DNA of 31,868 bases from Dehalococcoidales bacterium (lineage in GTDB: Bacteria > Chloroflexota > Dehalococcoidia > Dehalococcoidales > RBG-16-60-22), in contig JAUWGD010000003.1 in assembly GCA_030606585.1 (NCBI GenBank), positions 1 to 31,868 of the forward strand. Reading direction: 5' to 3'. Position 1 is the stretch's first letter. Each line of letters begins with the position of its first letter. Made by a program: the position numbers and the translations under genes. Under the pieces are notes generated by a model that was not told the origin of the DNA, ran no database searches, and worked only from the letters and a program-made list of their open reading frames with translations. This document shows, piece after piece, positions 22,955-30,803 of the stretch.

Positions 22955-25096
22955 ATGCTACCAGGAATATTTTGGATTGTACCTGCGGCAGGGGTATTAA
23001 CGATTATCTTTGCCGTGGTACTTGCCAGGAACGTACTCAAGCGTCCCACGGGGACGCCTAAAATGAAAGAAATCGGCGATATCATCTTCCAGGGTGCCTG
23101 GGCGTTCCTCAAACGCCAGTACACGACCATTACCATATACTCGGTGGTTATTGCCGCCGTTATAGGTGTTCTGGTGGGCGTGCTGGGTGGCACCGAGGTG
23201 GAGGGCCTCAGCGCGCTTGATATCGGCTGGCGTACGGCGGTCGCCTTCCTTGTGGGTGCTTTCTGCTCCGGACTGGCCGGCTTCATCGGCATGTACATCG
23301 CGGTGAAATCGAACGTTCGCTGTGCCGCCGCCGCTCAGAAAAGTCTTACGGAGGCTGTTAATGTCGCCCTTCGCGGCGGCGCCGTCTCCGGATTCCTTAT
23401 CACCGCTCTGAGTCTCATCGGTGTTACCGTTATCTTCTTTGCCTATGGCGGAAATACCACCCCGGAAATTTCACCCCACTTAATCGTCGGCTTCGGCTTT
23501 GGCGCCAGTTTCGTGGCGCTTTTCGCCCAGCTCGGCGGTGGTATCTATACCAAGGCGGCTGATGTCGGTGCCGACCTTGTGGGAAAGATAGAGTCCGGAA
23601 TTCCGGAAGATGACCCGCGTAACCCTGCCGTTATTGCCGACCTTGTCGGCGATAATGTCGGCGACTGCGCCGGACGTGGCGCCGACCTTTTCGAGTCCAC
23701 CGCCGCCGAGAACATCGGAGCGATGATACTCGGTATCGCGGCTTATCTCGCCACGGATAACATAGCCTGGATATTGTTCCCGCTCTGCGTCCGTGGATTC
23801 GGTATGATAGCCAGCATGATAGGCCTGTTCTGCGTGAAGGCTAAAGAGAACGAGAACGCCATGGACGCCCTCAACCGCGGCTACTTCGTAGCTATCGGTT
23901 TCTCCGTTATCGGTCTGGCCGTTACCGTTTATTTCATGCTGGACAACTGGTGGCTCTTCGGGGCCGGTATGATTGGCATCATCGCCAGCATTGCCATCGT
24001 GTTCATTACCCAGTACTATACCGAGGCACGTTACCGGCCGGTACAGGATATCGCGGAAGCGTCTAAGACCGGCCCAGCTACCAATATAATTATGGGAATG
24101 TCGGTAGGTCTTTCGACCACTTTCGCCACCGCGATCGTTATCGGCGGCGCTCTCCTGTTATCTTTCTGGATGGGTGATATGAGCAGTGTCCACGGTGGCG
24201 GTGCCTTCGGTACGGCGGTAGCCACAATGGGAATGCTGATGACCTGCCCTTATGTCCTGTCCATGGATACCTTCGGCCCCATTACCGATAACGCCAACGG
24301 CATCAACCAGATGGCCGGCGTCGGACCTGAAGTCCGCAAGGTGACCGACCGCCTGGATGCCGTGGGCAACACCACCAAGGCCCTGACCAAGGGCTACGCC
24401 ATGGTTTCGGCCGGTCTGGCCGCCTTCCTTCTCTTCCAGGCCTACCTGGACCGGGTTTCCTTCATCAAGTACGGCGAGAGCGGTCTGTATAATATCGTTG
24501 ACATTGCCCGTATCGAGGTCTTCGTCGGCGCCCTGCTGGCGGTTATGATTGTCTATCTCTTCAGCTCCTGGGCTATCAAGGCGGTGGGCAGGACCGCCTC
24601 CAAGATTATCGAGGAAGTCCGCCGCCAGTTCCGGGCCGACCCCGGGATTCTGGCCGGTACCAGTAAGCCCGACTATGCACGGGCGGTGGATATCACCACC
24701 CGCGCGGGCTTAAGGGAAATGATTGCCCCCGGTCTGCTGGCGGTGCTGGGGCCGATTATCATCGGCGTTGTCTTCCGCTTCATCCCCGGCTATGACGCCG
24801 CCATGGCGGTGGCCGCGGTGCTGATGGTGGGCACTATCGGCGGCATTATGATGGCTTCCTATATGAACAACGGCGGCGGCGCCTGGGATAACGCCAAGAA
24901 GATGATAGAGGACGGCCAGCTTAAAGATGACGAGGGCAACGTTATTGGTAAGGGGAGCTTCGCCCATCAGGCGGCGGTGGTCGGCGACACCGTGGGCGAC
25001 CCGCTTAAAGACACCGCCGGGCCTTCACTGCACGTGCTGGTCAAGCTGCTGGCCACTGTAACCCTGGTGATGTGCCCGCTGTTTGTCGTCGTATAA
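22955..25096 (+). CDS. hppA: Membrane-bound proton-translocating pyrophosphatase
   Basis: Integral membrane pump that couples PPi hydrolysis to ion transport. The 713-residue protein has about 16 hydrophobic helices and the hallmark motifs: YTKAADVGADLVGKIESGIPEDDPRNPAVIADLVGDNVGD in two overlapping Asp-rich parts (about 205-245), ITDNANGI near 445, and VGDTVGDPLKDTAGPSLHVL near the C-terminus. At about residue 475 the sequence reads GNTTKALTKG; Lys at this place marks the K+-independent subfamily in studied enzymes, where K+-dependent ones have Ala. That points to a K+-independent H+ pump. AAGGGGG precedes the ATG. Codon use changes sharply inside the gene near 24230, while the protein stays intact. 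A complex leader precedes it and a strong terminator follows. Confidence 0.97.
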   Translation: MLPGIFWIVPAAGVLTIIFAVVLARNVLKRPTGTPKMKEIGDIIFQGAWAFLKRQYTTITIYSVVIAAVIGVLVGVLGGTEVEGLSALDIGWRTAVAFLVGAFCSGLAGFIGMYIAVKSNVRCAAAAQKSLTEAVNVALRGGAVSGFLITALSLIGVTVIFFAYGGNTTPEISPHLIVGFGFGASFVALFAQLGGGIYTKAADVGADLVGKIESGIPEDDPRNPAVIADLVGDNVGDCAGRGADLFESTAAENIGAMILGIAAYLATDNIAWILFPLCVRGFGMIASMIGLFCVKAKENENAMDALNRGYFVAIGFSVIGLAVTVYFMLDNWWLFGAGMIGIIASIAIVFITQYYTEARYRPVQDIAEASKTGPATNIIMGMSVGLSTTFATAIVIGGALLLSFWMGDMSSVHGGGAFGTAVATMGMLMTCPYVLSMDTFGPITDNANGINQMAGVGPEVRKVTDRLDAVGNTTKALTKGYAMVSAGLAAFLLFQAYLDRVSFIKYGESGLYNIVDIARIEVFVGALLAVMIVYLFSSWAIKAVGRTASKIIEEVRRQFRADPGILAGTSKPDYARAVDITTRAGLREMIAPGLLAVLGPIIIGVVFRFIPGYDAAMAVAAVLMVGTIGGIMMASYMNNGGGAWDNAKKMIEDGQLKDDEGNVIGKGSFAHQAAVVGDTVGDPLKDTAGPSLHVLVKLLATVTLVMCPLFVVV

Positions 25097-25114
25097 TCAG
25101 CTAGCGATAAAATT

Positions 25115-25153
25115 AATCCCCCTCTTCTCTGTACGGGAGGAGGGGGATTTTTG
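25115..25153 (+). terminator. Terminator after hppA, between convergent genes
   Basis: AATCCCCCTC (25115-25124) pairs with GAGGGGGATT (25140-25149) and TTTTTG follows. On the minus strand the stem is followed only by an AT-rich run, so termination of argC from the other side would be weaker. Confidence 0.85.
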
Positions 25154-25165
25154 TTTGGGGGTGGG

Positions 25166-26191
25166 TCAGGGGTAAATGGCCGGCGCCTCCAGCCCCATAG
25201 TCTCTGGCAGGCCCAGCATCAGGTTCATGTTCTGGATGGCCTGGCCGGCCGCCCCTTTGACCAGGTTATCAATGGCGCTGATAACCACCAGTTTGCCTGT
25301 CCGCTGGTCAAGGGTGGGGTAGACCAGACATAGGTTGCTGCCCCAGGTTTGCTTGGTGTGGGGTGGGGAGTCGGCTACCCGGACGAAGGGCGCATCTTTA
25401 TAGAAGTCCCGATAGAGCTTTCTTATTTCCTCTACGTCCTTTTTGCCTGAAGCCAGCGGGGCATAACAGGTGGTTAAGATGCCCCGGGTCATGGGTACCA
25501 GGTGGGGGACAAAGGTTACCGCCGGCAGCAGCTCCGGTTTAAGCAGCGTTAGCTCCTGGGTGATTTCGGGGAGGTGGCGATGTCCCTCCAGGGCGTAGGC
25601 GCTGACATCTTCGTTGGCTTCCGAGAAGTGGGTGGGCAGGCTCAAGGTCCGGCCGGCACCGGAGACGCCCGATTTGCTGTCGATAACGATATCGGCTTCA
25701 ATCAGTTGCGCCTTCACCGCCGGGGCCAGAGCCAGAATCGCCCCGGTGGGGTAGCAGCCGGGGTTGGCTACCAGCTGTGCCGCAGCAATCTGGGAACGGT
25801 GCAGCTCGGGGAGCCCGTAGACCGCCTCTGTCAGTAGCTGGGGGGTGGGGTGGCTAAAGCCGTACCAGCGCTGGTATTCGGAGGCATCCTTCAGCCTGAA
25901 ATCGGCGCTGATATCAACCACCTTGATGCCCTTCTCCAGCAGGGGGATGACCTCTTTAGCGCTCTCCTTGTGGGGCATGGCCGAAAAGACCAGCTCCACA
26001 TCCCCCGGTTTGGCTTCAATGGTCAGCTTGATGTCCGCCAGGTGGGGGAAGACCTCGCTTAAGCTTTGCCCGGCGGCGCTCCGCCCGGTGACTGAAGCCA
26101 GCTCTACCTCCGGGTGCTGATGCAGCAGTCTTGCCAGCTCGACGCCGGCATATCCGGTAACATTGATAATTCCAACCTTTATTTTATCCAT
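25166..26191 (-). CDS. argC: N-acetyl-gamma-glutamyl-phosphate reductase
   Basis: Third enzyme of arginine biosynthesis: NADPH-dependent reduction of N-acetylglutamyl phosphate to the semialdehyde. The 341-residue length fits type 1 ArgC. The nucleotide-binding loop reads GIINVTGYAGVELARLL, where the first Gly of the common GATGYTG form is replaced by Asn. The catalytic Cys146 sits in LVANPGCYPTGAIL. FVPHLVPMTRGILTTCYA is the conserved segment of the substrate domain. GTGAAAG precedes the ATG. No other arg gene is adjacent. It lies 47 bases after the antiporter gene on the same strand, so co-transcription is possible; a TATACT lies upstream without a good -35. Confidence 0.95.
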   Translation of the reverse strand: MDKIKVGIINVTGYAGVELARLLHQHPEVELASVTGRSAAGQSLSEVFPHLADIKLTIEAKPGDVELVFSAMPHKESAKEVIPLLEKGIKVVDISADFRLKDASEYQRWYGFSHPTPQLLTEAVYGLPELHRSQIAAAQLVANPGCYPTGAILALAPAVKAQLIEADIVIDSKSGVSGAGRTLSLPTHFSEANEDVSAYALEGHRHLPEITQELTLLKPELLPAVTFVPHLVPMTRGILTTCYAPLASGKKDVEEIRKLYRDFYKDAPFVRVADSPPHTKQTWGSNLCLVYPTLDQRTGKLVVISAIDNLVKGAAGQAIQNMNLMLGLPETMGLEAPAIYP

Positions 26192-26238
26192 CTTTCACTT
26201 GACTTTGACTTAAAGTATATCACAAGCTTGCCTCAAAT

Positions 26239-27936
26239 TTATACTACCTTGCCCTCCCTGAGCCCGCTCAGGATAAGCCGAATCTCGGGGCCGGAGACGC
26301 CGAACCGGTGCAGGGTGTGGCGGGTTATCTCCAGCCCGACCTCAAACTCGGGGCGGACTATCTCCGAGACGCCGATGCCTTTGAGCAGTTCGGCATCAAC
26401 ATCACGGTGAACACGGGCGACAATATCCAGCCTGGGGTTGATGCGTAGGGCGTTTCTGGTGGCCAGTTCTACACTGATGAAATCGTGGAAGGTGCAGATG
26501 AGAACGCGCGCCTTGTCCAGCTGGGCGTGGGCCAGTATCTCGGGGTTGCCGGCATCCCCGTAGATACAGGGAATCTCCCTGGCATGCAGCGCTGAGATGA
26601 CCTGGGGGTCGAGGTCAATCACCAGGTAGGAGAGGTTACGTCGCTCCAGAACCCGTGCCAGGCTGCTGCCAACCCGACCGTGACCGCAGATTACAGCGTG
26701 CCCCGATAGCTCCCATCGCCTGCTCGGCCCGCCCGGGTCAGGCCGTCTGGCTACTAGTCGGCCAAATCTTTCTCCCTGGCTGAGGCGCCGATAAAGGAAG
26801 GAGGCAAAGCTCAGGGCAAAAGGGGTCAGCAGCATGGTGATGATGGCGCTGGTCACGGTCAGGGAGTAAAGATACGAGGAGATGATGCCGGCTTCCATGC
26901 CCATCCCGGCCAGAACAAAGCTGAACTCCCCTATCTGTATTAGTCCCATACCGACAAATAGTGCTGTCTTGGGGCTATAGCCAAAAGACCACGGGATAAC
27001 CGAGCAGATAATAAATTTAGCCACAATTATGACCGCTACCACCACGGCGACAACGGCTAGATTCTCCACCACAAAATGTGGGTTGACCAGCATACCAAGG
27101 GAAACAAAAAAGAGGGCGCCGAAGGTATCACGTAGGGGGACAATATCAGCAAAAGCCTGACGGGCGAAGGCAGACTGACCGATTAGTAACCCGGCAATAA
27201 AAGCGCCAACGGCGGCGGATAAGCCGAAGAAGTAAGCGCCAAGAGCTGCTACCAGACACAGGGCGACTACAGTGAGCAGAAATAGCTCCCTAGAACCTCC
27301 CCCTGCCACCCGTCCCAGTAGCCAGGGTAGTCCCCACATTCCCAGAACCAGCATCACGGCAATAAAAAGCACTGCCTTGAGGGTGGCTATTCCCAGAGGC
27401 AACCACAGTTCCCCGCCAGCCCCACCCATGGCGGGCAAGATTATCATCAGGGGCACTAGGCTTAAGTCCTGCACCAGCAGAATGCCAATCATTACCCGAC
27501 CGTGCCCAGAGTCAAGCTCCCCCCGCTCCATAAGGGTTTTAAGCACAATCATAGTGCTACTAAGGGCAATGAGAAAGCCAAAGAAGATAGCTTCAAGCAT
27601 CTCCCAGCCCAGCAGCTTGCCCAAAGCTAAGCCTACCGCTGCCGTAAGCAATATCTGAGCTATGCCACCTAAAATGGCCACCTTGCCCATTCGCTTGAGT
27701 TCACTCAAAGAGAACTCAAGCCCTAAGGTGAACAGGAGAAGGATTACCCCGATGGTAGCTAAAGTATGGATTGTCTCTAGATCATGAACCAAGCCAAAAC
27801 CATAGGGACCGACAGCAATACCACCTACAAGAAAACCCAAAATGATGGGCAACCTCAGTCGGCGGGCTAGCATACCCCCGGCTATGGCCACGGCTAAGAC
27901 AATGATTAGGTCGAGACCCAGTCCCAGTTCCCCCAT
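26239..27936 (-). CDS. CPA2-family monovalent cation/proton antiporter with RCK_N domain
   Basis: Membrane antiporter of the KefB/YbaL/CPA2 type, 565 residues. Residues 1-390 carry about 12 hydrophobic helices, with LRLPIILGFLVGGIAVGP in the first repeat, FTLGLEFSLSELKRMG, FFVSLGMLVNP and GLIQIGEFSFVLAG, all typical of the family. A cytoplasmic RCK_N (TrkA-N) domain follows at about 413-535: HAVICGHGRVGSSLARVLERR is the dinucleotide-binding loop and YLVIDLDP provides the acidic residue that usually selects NAD(H). There is no RCK_C domain. The ion (K+ or Na+) cannot be told from sequence. It is 47 bases upstream of argC. A role in pH or K+ homeostasis would complement the ion gradient from HppA, but no direct link is seen. 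Confidence 0.92.
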   Translation of the reverse strand: MGELGLGLDLIIVLAVAIAGGMLARRLRLPIILGFLVGGIAVGPYGFGLVHDLETIHTLATIGVILLLFTLGLEFSLSELKRMGKVAILGGIAQILLTAAVGLALGKLLGWEMLEAIFFGFLIALSSTMIVLKTLMERGELDSGHGRVMIGILLVQDLSLVPLMIILPAMGGAGGELWLPLGIATLKAVLFIAVMLVLGMWGLPWLLGRVAGGGSRELFLLTVVALCLVAALGAYFFGLSAAVGAFIAGLLIGQSAFARQAFADIVPLRDTFGALFFVSLGMLVNPHFVVENLAVVAVVVAVIIVAKFIICSVIPWSFGYSPKTALFVGMGLIQIGEFSFVLAGMGMEAGIISSYLYSLTVTSAIITMLLTPFALSFASFLYRRLSQGERFGRLVARRPDPGGPSRRWELSGHAVICGHGRVGSSLARVLERRNLSYLVIDLDPQVISALHAREIPCIYGDAGNPEILAHAQLDKARVLICTFHDFISVELATRNALRINPRLDIVARVHRDVDAELLKGIGVSEIVRPEFEVGLEITRHTLHRFGVSGPEIRLILSGLREGKVV

Positions 27937-28018
27937 AGTTACCGCCTTGATTGACCAGAACTACCTGACTACCTCATTTTAGCATAGAAATTCAGCCAAG
28001 AGCAGTGGCCGAAACTAC

Positions 28019-28047
28019 TTGCTAAGGGCATTAAACTGTGCTATTAT
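28019..28047 (+). promoter_or_regulatory. Promoter of the homocitrate/Re-citrate synthase-like gene
   Basis: TTGCTA (28019-28024) and TATTAT (28042-28047) are spaced 17 bases apart. The expected start near 28054 lies after the in-frame ATG at 28038, which argues for the ATG at 28083 as the real start. Confidence 0.55.
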
Positions 28048-28082
28048 CAATCCTGCCAATTTACCAGACCGAGGTGGAGGAA

Positions 28083-29351
28083 ATGGCTAAGAAGGAACAA
28101 GTGCCTAAGATTTATTTTCTTGATGTCACCAACCGTGACGGAGTGCAGACCGCCAAGCTTGGCTTATCCAAGCTGGAAAAGACCATAATAAACATCTACC
28201 TCAATGAAATGGGGGTCTTCCAGTCCGAGTTCGGCTTCCCGACTACCCGGCACGAGGCTCGCTACCTGGAGGCTAACCTGGAGCTGGCGGAGACGGGGGT
28301 GCTTAAACCTATCCGTCTGGAAGGGTGGATAAGGGCTATCGTTGGTGACGTCAAGACGGCCTTTAAGTTCGTGCCCAATATCAAGCACCTTAACCTGTCT
28401 ATTTCAACCTCGGAGCAGATGCTGAAGGGTAAGTTCCGGGGCAAGAAAAGCGGAGACGACATCATAAAAGAGATGACCGACGCCGTTGATGCCGCCAAGG
28501 CTCTGGGCGCCGAGAGCATCGGGGTTAATGCCGAGGACGCCTCTAGGACCGACCTGAGTTTTCTGGTAAAGTTCGGGCTGGCCGCCAAGGAGCACGGGGC
28601 GGCTAGACTGCGCTACTGTGATACCCTGGGCTATGATAACCCCTTCACCATATATGACACGATGAAAGCACTGGCGGAAAATGTCATTATGCCCCTTGAG
28701 GTGCATTGCCACGGCGACCTGGGGATGGCGGTGGCTAACTCTCTGGCCGGGGCTAAGGGGTCTGTTGACGGCGGTCAGGATGCTTATATCAATACCACCA
28801 TCAACGGCATCGGGGAAAGGGCCGGCAATGCCGACCTGGTCGCCCTGGCGCTGGCGGTGACTAAGTCCAAGGGGTTTGCCAAGAAGTATCAGCTGGGTAG
28901 TCCCATAAAATTAATTCATGCGGCTAAAATAGCCGAGTTTGCCAGCTATGCTTTTGGCGTACCCATCCCGCTGAACCAGCCCGGCGTTGGTGCCAACGCC
29001 TTCGCCCATGCCTCCGGTATCCACGCTGACGGCGTGCTCAAAGACCCGGAAAATTATGAGCTTTACAGCTACAAGGAGCTGGGGCGGGGTACGCCCAAGT
29101 TCGTGGAGACAGGCCGGGAGATTATCTCCGGGCAGTATAGCGGCGTAGCCGGATTCCGGCACTTGATGGGCAAAATGAACGTGTCTTTTGCCTCTAGAGA
29201 TGAAGCCGCCGATATCCTGGAGCTGGTAAGATACGCCAATGTTCAATCGCATAAGCCTCTGGTTGAAGACGAACTGTTGTTTATCGCTAAGCACCCCCAG
29301 ATTGCCCAGAAGGTGTTAACCCAAACCCCTCTGGTGCTGGAAACGATGTAA
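28083..29351 (+). CDS. Homocitrate synthase family protein, candidate Re-citrate synthase
   Basis: DRE-TIM metallolyase of 422 residues that would condense acetyl-CoA with an alpha-keto acid. The active-site motif reads FLDVTNRDGVQTAKLGLSK (about 11-29), where DRDG-type LeuA/NifV have D(T/C)TLRDG. CDTLGYDNPF, EVHCHGDLGMAVANSLAGA with the HxH metal ligands, and NTTINGIGERAGNADL follow. The C-terminal part (about 290-420) has HASGIHADGVLKDPENYE but no LeuA-type regulatory domain. TNRDG and the overall length recall the Re-citrate synthase of Dehalococcoides and Clostridium kluyveri, which are annotated as homocitrate synthases; this is from memory. Homocitrate or isopropylmalate synthase remain alternatives. 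The start is set by GAGGTGGAGG and the promoter position. It has a terminator at 29371. Confidence 0.82.
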   Translation: MAKKEQVPKIYFLDVTNRDGVQTAKLGLSKLEKTIINIYLNEMGVFQSEFGFPTTRHEARYLEANLELAETGVLKPIRLEGWIRAIVGDVKTAFKFVPNIKHLNLSISTSEQMLKGKFRGKKSGDDIIKEMTDAVDAAKALGAESIGVNAEDASRTDLSFLVKFGLAAKEHGAARLRYCDTLGYDNPFTIYDTMKALAENVIMPLEVHCHGDLGMAVANSLAGAKGSVDGGQDAYINTTINGIGERAGNADLVALALAVTKSKGFAKKYQLGSPIKLIHAAKIAEFASYAFGVPIPLNQPGVGANAFAHASGIHADGVLKDPENYELYSYKELGRGTPKFVETGREIISGQYSGVAGFRHLMGKMNVSFASRDEAADILELVRYANVQSHKPLVEDELLFIAKHPQIAQKVLTQTPLVLETM

Positions 29352-29370
29352 CTAGGCTTATCAACGCTTA

Positions 29371-29396
29371 AGGGGCTGTTATATGACAGCCTCTTT
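29371..29396 (+). terminator. Terminator after the Re-citrate synthase-like gene
   Basis: GGGGCTGT (29372-29379) pairs with ACAGCCTC (29386-29393), allowing one G-U pair, with a 6-base loop and then TTTTC. Confidence 0.65.
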
Positions 29397-29426
29397 TCAT
29401 CGATAGGCAAGGCGCAGGTCACTGAA

Positions 29427-29882
29427 ATGGCTGAGCAACCGTCCGGCATGAACCTGAAAGCCATCGGTATCGTCAGGAACGACGTCAAGCAGCCGGTAAG
29501 GCATGGCTGGAGAGAGGTCGTTTCCGATATCGTGGTCGATAGCAATTTGGCCGAAGCCCTGGATGGATTGGACGAGTTTTCCCATATCATCATACTTTAC
29601 TGGATGCACCGGCTTACCCCCGGGCGGAAACTGCCGCTCAAAGTCCACCCCATGGGCAAGCCGGAGCTGCCCCTGATGGGCCGATTCGCCACCCGCTCGC
29701 CCAGCCGCCCCAATCCGGTGGGGCAGGCCACGGTCAGGCTCCTGGAGCGGCGGGGTAATACCCTTAAAGTCAAGGGGCTTGACGCCATTGACGGCACCCC
29801 GGTAATCGATATCAAGCCCTATATCCCCGGCTACGATTCAGCCACTGGCGCTAAAGCACCCCGATGGACGACCAATCACTAG
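29427..29882 (+). CDS. tsaA: tRNA (N6-threonylcarbamoyladenosine37-N6)-methyltransferase, TsaA/TrmO family
   Basis: SAM-dependent enzyme of the UPF0066/TsaA beta-barrel family; the E. coli member TrmO adds a methyl group to t6A37 of tRNA-Thr(GGU). The 151-residue protein shows LKAIGIVRNDVKQPV at the start, LDEFSHIIILYWMHR, the signature GRFATRSPSRPNPVGQATVRLL (about 85-106), and GLDAIDGTPVIDIKPYIP near the end. It lacks the longer C-terminal domain of E. coli TrmO, as many family members do. ATGs at 29427 and 29448 are both possible. It overlaps the glycosylase gene by 19 bases. Family firm; the exact tRNA target is inference. Confidence 0.88.
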   Translation: MAEQPSGMNLKAIGIVRNDVKQPVRHGWREVVSDIVVDSNLAEALDGLDEFSHIIILYWMHRLTPGRKLPLKVHPMGKPELPLMGRFATRSPSRPNPVGQATVRLLERRGNTLKVKGLDAIDGTPVIDIKPYIPGYDSATGAKAPRWTTNH

Positions 29883-30544
29883 GGCAGGCCTTAATCGATA
29901 TCTACCGCCGACTGCTGGACCGCTTCGGCCCCCAGCACTGGTGGCCGGCGGAAGAGCCTTTCGAGGTAATCGTCGGGGCTATCCTCACCCAGTCCGCCGC
30001 CTGGGGCAACGTGGAGAAGGCTATCGCCAATCTAAAGCGAGCCGAGGCCCTGCCGCCAAAGAAACTGCGCCAGCTCCCTCTCTCCCGGCTGGCCAAGCTG
30101 GTTCACCCCTGCGGTTACTATAACGCCAAGGCGCTCAAGCTAAAGTCCTTCGCCTTCTGGCTGGGCAACCACTACGCTGACGACCTGAACCGGTTGTTCG
30201 CCAATAATACCGACGACCTGCGCCAGCAGCTGCTTTCCGTACACGGCATCGGGCGGGAGACCGCCGATTCTATATCGCTTTATGCCGCCGGCAAGCCCGT
30301 CTTTGTCATCGATGCCTACACCCGCCGCATACTCAGCCGTATCGGCCTGGCTCCAGAAAAGGATAGCTATACCGGCTATCAGGCGTTTTTCATGGAGCAC
30401 CTGCCGGCTGATACCGAGCTGTTCAATGAATACCACGCCCTGCTGGTTCACCTGGGCAAGGATGTCTGCCGCCGCCGCCCCCTCTGCCCCCAGTGCTGCC
30501 TTAACGATATGTGCCAGTTGGCGGCGGTAAACCCCTCCCTGTAA
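29864..30544 (+). CDS. HhH-GPD base-excision DNA glycosylase, endonuclease III related
   Basis: A 226-residue base-excision repair protein. The helical glycosylase core has IVGAILTQSAAWGNVEKAIANL (about 36-57) and the helix-hairpin-helix LLSVHGIGRETADSISLYA followed by VFVIDAYTRRIL, whose Asp is the catalytic carboxylate. Endonuclease III has Lys within GVGRKTA; here the residue is Glu (GIGRETA), so a beta-lyase step is not expected and the protein should be a monofunctional glycosylase, as in the MpgII-type alkylpurine or related enzymes. At the C-terminus C-x5-C-x2-C-x5-C can hold a 4Fe-4S cluster. The start overlaps tsaA by 19 bases and lacks a clear ribosome site, consistent with coupling. 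The lesion recognised is not determined. Confidence 0.87.
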   Translation: MDDQSLGQALIDIYRRLLDRFGPQHWWPAEEPFEVIVGAILTQSAAWGNVEKAIANLKRAEALPPKKLRQLPLSRLAKLVHPCGYYNAKALKLKSFAFWLGNHYADDLNRLFANNTDDLRQQLLSVHGIGRETADSISLYAAGKPVFVIDAYTRRILSRIGLAPEKDSYTGYQAFFMEHLPADTELFNEYHALLVHLGKDVCRRRPLCPQCCLNDMCQLAAVNPSL

Positions 30545-30574
30545 CTCCACCACTTTTAAACCGTTGTTTTGCGT

Positions 30575-30589
30575 CCCACCCACCCGCCC
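30575..30589 (-). other. G-quadruplex motif (minus strand), 1-base loops
   Basis: The plus strand reads CCCACCCACCCGCCC, so the minus strand has four GGG runs separated by single bases, the tightest and most stable canonical quadruplex layout. It starts 30 bases after the glycosylase stop. The plus strand could form an i-motif. Confidence 0.7.
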
Positions 30590-30695
30590 AATAGGGGTTA
30601 CCCTCTTTTCACTCTCACTTCTGAGGGGAGAAGGGGGACTAATATTTCTCCCACATGGGGGGTGGGGCAGAGAGTTTTAGAGGCGAAGCCTACGA

Positions 30696-30712
30696 GGGTG
30701 GGTTAGGGTGGG
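30696..30712 (+). other. G-quadruplex motif (plus strand), 1-3-1 loops
   Basis: GGGTGGGTTAGGGTGGG has four GGG runs with loops of 1, 3 and 1 bases. It is 44-60 bases upstream of the -35 box of the enoyl-CoA hydratase promoter. Further G-runs lie at 30656-30667 and 30785-30797. Confidence 0.7.
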
Positions 30713-30755
30713 AAGAAAAAGAACTGCTAAAAGGGGGAGGGGTTAATAGTAAATC

Positions 30756-30784
30756 TTGACGCCAGTCTAAGCGTTAGTTAAGAT
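30756..30784 (+). promoter_or_regulatory. Promoter of the first enoyl-CoA hydratase gene
   Basis: TTGACG (30756-30761) and TAAGAT (30779-30784) are spaced 17 bases apart. The start near 30791 would leave a leader of only about 13 bases, consisting mainly of G residues that also serve as ribosome site before the ATG at 30804. Confidence 0.5.
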
Positions 30785-30803
30785 TGGGGGGTGGGGGAAT
30801 TCT

